Origin: Deltaproteobacteria bacterium | GTDB lineage: Bacteria; Desulfobacterota; Desulfobacteria; Desulfobacterales; JAFDDL01 | Direction: 5' to 3' | DNA length: 7,797 bases | Assembly: GCA_019310865.1 (NCBI GenBank) | Contig: JAFDDL010000307.1 | Span: 1 to 7,797, forward strand | In this document: positions 5,097-7,797 of the stretch, piece after piece | Numbering within the stretch: the first letter of the stretch is position 1 | Layout: each line of letters starts with the position of its first letter | The notes under the pieces: model-generated | Database searches by the model: none | Seen by the model: the letters and a program-made list of their open reading frames with translations, nothing else | Told to the model about the DNA's origin: nothing | Made by a program: the position numbers and the translations under genes

Positions 5097-7682
5097 ATGC
5101 GGTTTGACAAGTTTACCATCAAATCTCAGGAACTCATCTCAAACGCCCAAAATATCGCATCTCGGAAACAGCATCAGCAAATTGAACCGGAACATTTCCT
5201 GGCCGCCATGATTCAGGACAAGGAGGGGGTCGCTGTGGCGATTCTGGACAAACTTGGCATTGCCGTCAATCGGCTTGTCCAGGATGTTGAATCCGCTCTG
5301 GATCGGCTTGTCCGGGTTAGCGGCACCGCGGATGTGTTTATTTCCCAACGGAGCAAAACGGTTTTAAACGCCGCTTTTTCCCATGCTGAAAAGATGAAAG
5401 ACGCCTATGTGAGTGTAGAGCATATTTTTCTCGCCATCCTGGAGGAAAAGGGCGGAAAGGCATCACAGATACTTGGAAGCCAAGCTGTAACGACGGAATC
5501 GGTACTGCAAGCACTTCAGGATCTTCGAGGATCCCAGCGAATTACCGATCCGAATCCAGAAGAAAAATACCAGGCTCTGGAAAAATTCAGCCGCGATCTG
5601 ACCGACATGGCACGGCTGGGAAAGCTCGATCCGGTGATTGGTCGTGACGATGAAATTCGCCGAATTGTCCAGGTCCTTTCCCGACGAACCAAGAACAACC
5701 CGGTCCTCATTGGAGAGCCGGGTGTGGGAAAAACCGCCATTGTGGAAGGCCTTGCCCAGCGAATCGAGGCGGGTGACGTTTCCGAGACCTTGAAAAATCG
5801 GCGCGTGATGGCCCTGGATATGGGTGCGCTCATCGCCGGCGCGAAATACCGGGGAGAATTCGAAGACCGGCTCAAAGCAGTGCTCAAGGAGGTTGAGCAG
5901 GCCGAAGGCGATGTGGTCTTGTTCATCGACGAGCTTCACACACTGGTGGGCGCCGGTGCAGCGGAAGGCGCCATGGATGCTTCCAACATGCTCAAACCGG
6001 CTCTTGCGCGCGGCACCCTTAGATGCGTCGGCGCCACGACCTTGAACGAGTATCGAAAGTACATCGAAAAGGATGCTGCCCTGGAACGACGCTTTCAACC
6101 GGTGATGGTGACCGAACCGTCGGTGGTGGACACCATTTCTATTCTCCGGGGGCTCAAGGAAAAATATGAGATTCATCATGGGGTACGGATCAAAGATTCT
6201 GCCATTATCGCTGCCGCAAAGCTCTCCCAACGGTATATTACGGATCGGTTTCTGCCGGATAAGGCCATTGATCTGATTGATGAATGCGCATCGCGGTTGC
6301 GCATCGAGATCGACAGCATGCCGGTTGAGATCGACGACATTCAGCGGAAAATCCTGCAAGCGGAAATTGAACGCGAGGCATTAAAAAAAGAGTCGGACTC
6401 GGCGTCCCGGGATCGACTGGTTGAACTGGATGCGGACATTGCACACATGAGCACCGAAATGTCCCGCTTGAAGGAACACTGGCAAAATGAGAAAGCCTTC
6501 ATTCAAACCATCCGGCAAATTAACCAGGAACATGAGCAGTTGAGCATGGCGGCCCAGCAGGCCGAACGCGATGGCGATTTGGCCCGTGTTGCCGAGATTC
6601 GATATGGAAGGCTCACCGAGTTGAAGCAGCGGCTGGCGGCGGCCAATGCGCACTTGAGCGAATTGCAAAAGGTGCAGAAAATGCTCAAAGAGGAGGTCGA
6701 CGGAGAGGATATCGCTGAGGTCATCTCCCGTTGGACGGGCATCCCGGTTAGCAAGATGCTCGAAGGGGAAAAAGAAAAACTGGTTCATATGGAAGATCGC
6801 TTATCCCAGCGCGTTGTGGGTCAGGCGGATGCGATCAGCGCCGTATCCAATGCAGTGCGGCGGGCCAGATCCGGCCTTCAGGATCCCAACCGGCCAATCG
6901 GCTCCTTCATATTCATGGGACCCACCGGAGTGGGCAAGACCGAGTTGGCCAAGGCTCTGGCGGCTTTTTTATTTGACAGTGACCAGGCGATTGTCCGGGT
7001 GGACATGTCCGAATATATGGAAAAACACGCTGTTGCACGATTGATCGGCGCGCCTCCGGGGTATGTGGGATATGAAGAAGGCGGCTATCTGACCGAGGCG
7101 ATTCGGCGACGTCCTTACGCGGTGGTTCTGTTTGATGAGATTGAAAAGGCCCACCCGGAAGTTTTTAACGTACTGCTTCAGATTCTGGACGACGGCAGGA
7201 TGACCGATGGCCATGGCCGGACCGTGAATTTTACCAACGCGATGATCATTATGACATCCAATGTCGGTAGCCAGTTGATCCAGGAGCTCGGTGCGAATCG
7301 ATGGCAGGAGATGGAGTCCCGGGTTCTCCAGGTGCTGCGGAGTCAATTCAAACCGGAGTTTTTAAATCGGATCGACGAGACGGTGATTTTTAAAAACCTC
7401 ACGCCGGATCAGATCTTGCACATCGTGGGAATTCAGACAGCGCGGCTTGAACAACGACTGGCTGATAAAAAAATTACCTTTGAATTGAGCGAGGCGGCGG
7501 CCGAGTTTTTATCGCGTATGGGATACGATCCGGTTTACGGCGCCAGACCGCTTAAGCGGGCCATACAAAAATATGTGGAAAATCCGCTTTCTTTGGAAAT
7601 TTTAAAGGGTAATATCGGCAGCGGAAGCCGGGTTCGCGCGGAGGTGTCGGGTGATGTGTTAACGTTTACGATAGACGCTTGA
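5097..7682 (+). CDS. clpB: ATP-dependent disaggregase ClpB (Hsp100)
   Basis: ClpB is a hexameric cytoplasmic AAA+ chaperone that pulls polypeptides out of aggregates together with DnaK. At 861 residues it is of normal length. The Clp N-domain (about 1-145) is followed by NBD1 with Walker A GEPGVGKT (206-213), Walker B LFIDE (275-279), pore loop KYRG (Tyr251) and Arg finger residues 331-332. The coiled-coil middle domain (about 405-530) is full length and separates ClpB from ClpA and ClpX. NBD2 has Walker A GPTGVGKT (608-615), Walker B LFDE (678-681), pore loop GYVG (Tyr656), FLNRID with Arg758, and sensor 2 GARPLKR (Arg817). All catalytic positions are intact. An internal start for a shorter ClpB would be expected near residue 150, but no ATG or GTG is seen close to it. 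It has its own promoter-like region and stops two bases before a convergent gene. Confidence 0.98.
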   Translation: MRFDKFTIKSQELISNAQNIASRKQHQQIEPEHFLAAMIQDKEGVAVAILDKLGIAVNRLVQDVESALDRLVRVSGTADVFISQRSKTVLNAAFSHAEKMKDAYVSVEHIFLAILEEKGGKASQILGSQAVTTESVLQALQDLRGSQRITDPNPEEKYQALEKFSRDLTDMARLGKLDPVIGRDDEIRRIVQVLSRRTKNNPVLIGEPGVGKTAIVEGLAQRIEAGDVSETLKNRRVMALDMGALIAGAKYRGEFEDRLKAVLKEVEQAEGDVVLFIDELHTLVGAGAAEGAMDASNMLKPALARGTLRCVGATTLNEYRKYIEKDAALERRFQPVMVTEPSVVDTISILRGLKEKYEIHHGVRIKDSAIIAAAKLSQRYITDRFLPDKAIDLIDECASRLRIEIDSMPVEIDDIQRKILQAEIEREALKKESDSASRDRLVELDADIAHMSTEMSRLKEHWQNEKAFIQTIRQINQEHEQLSMAAQQAERDGDLARVAEIRYGRLTELKQRLAAANAHLSELQKVQKMLKEEVDGEDIAEVISRWTGIPVSKMLEGEKEKLVHMEDRLSQRVVGQADAISAVSNAVRRARSGLQDPNRPIGSFIFMGPTGVGKTELAKALAAFLFDSDQAIVRVDMSEYMEKHAVARLIGAPPGYVGYEEGGYLTEAIRRRPYAVVLFDEIEKAHPEVFNVLLQILDDGRMTDGHGRTVNFTNAMIIMTSNVGSQLIQELGANRWQEMESRVLQVLRSQFKPEFLNRIDETVIFKNLTPDQILHIVGIQTARLEQRLADKKITFELSEAAAEFLSRMGYDPVYGARPLKRAIQKYVENPLSLEILKGNIGSGSRVRAEVSGDVLTFTIDA

Positions 7683-7684
7683 AG

Positions 7685-7797
7685 CTATACCATGCGGGTG
7701 TCGGATAAAAACGTCTGTACCAGCCTCTGGTTGTCGGCGTCGGTCATCTGGCCGGGCAGGCGCGCCATGGCGGTGCTCACTGCCATATCGATCATTT
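7685..7797 (-). CDS. C-terminal end of an unidentified minus-strand gene (partial)
   Basis: On the minus strand an open frame enters at the window's right edge and ends at TAG (7685-7687), giving at least 37 residues that include MARLPGQMTDADNQRLV and finish FLSDTRMV. Third codon positions are rich in G and C, as expected for a real gene here, while the plus strand is interrupted by a stop. The gene converges on clpB with only two bases between the stop codons, and no terminator is visible between them. I do not recognise the family; the visible part is hydrophilic with no membrane segment. Its start and most of its body lie outside the window. Confidence 0.6.
   Translation of the reverse strand, partial: MIDMAVSTAMARLPGQMTDADNQRLVQTFLSDTRMV

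Noticed and set aside
5463..6359. Minus-strand frame of nearly 300 codons inside clpB
   Set aside because: It is long but fully antisense to conserved ClpB NBD1 and middle-domain sequence. Its composition (Cys, His and Phe rich, no motif) fits a shadow frame.
1..7797. CRISPR array, tRNA or rRNA gene, prophage or defence system
   Set aside because: No regularly spaced direct repeats, no cloverleaf-like sequence and no phage, nuclease or toxin-antitoxin protein was seen on either strand.

Overview
The window looks like chromosomal DNA from a Gram-negative bacterium of moderate GC content. The best guess is a member of the Desulfobacterota (former Deltaproteobacteria). That guess rests on the archease plus long-form RtcB pairing, the use of TTG starts and the overall style of the proteins; no marker gene proves it. 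Most genes are housekeeping or RNA-processing genes and none is phage- or plasmid-like. One clearly non-coding repeat element and one broken gene stand out.

Layout. Positions 1-82 hold no gene that can be assigned. Positions 83-240 are a 158-bp near-palindrome, probably a non-autonomous miniature transposable element or a dispersed palindromic repeat, flanked by TTA on both sides. It ends ten bases from the stop codon of a minus-strand amidohydrolase gene (250-1092). A 162-bp AT-rich divergent intergenic region follows. Three plus-strand RNA-related genes come next: trmL (tRNA wobble 2'-O-methyltransferase, 1255-1773), an archease (1879-2298), and rtcB (RNA ligase, 2299-3656), which starts immediately after the archease stop codon. 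After a 117-bp gap there is a CNNM/CorB-type membrane protein with DUF21, CBS-pair and CorC_HlyC domains (3774-4991), then clpB (5097-7682) with a strong ribosome binding site. The last 113 bases carry the C-terminal end of an unidentified minus-strand gene converging on clpB.

How the genes fit together. Archease activates RtcB, so the TAA-ATG junction between them marks a functional pair, with trmL upstream as a further tRNA-related gene. However, rtcB is not intact as read. Its 5' part (to about 2680) is in one frame and its 3' part (from about 2682) in another. By comparison with the P. horikoshii RtcB family pattern, about 33 codons (about 100 bp, not a multiple of three) around the conserved SGVG segment are missing. 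An 8-bp perfect hairpin sits exactly on the junction. Either the ligase has been lost while its cofactor gene remains, or a hairpin caused a sequencing or assembly deletion. I see no undescribed multi-gene system; the palindromic element and the rtcB lesion are the two things most worth checking.
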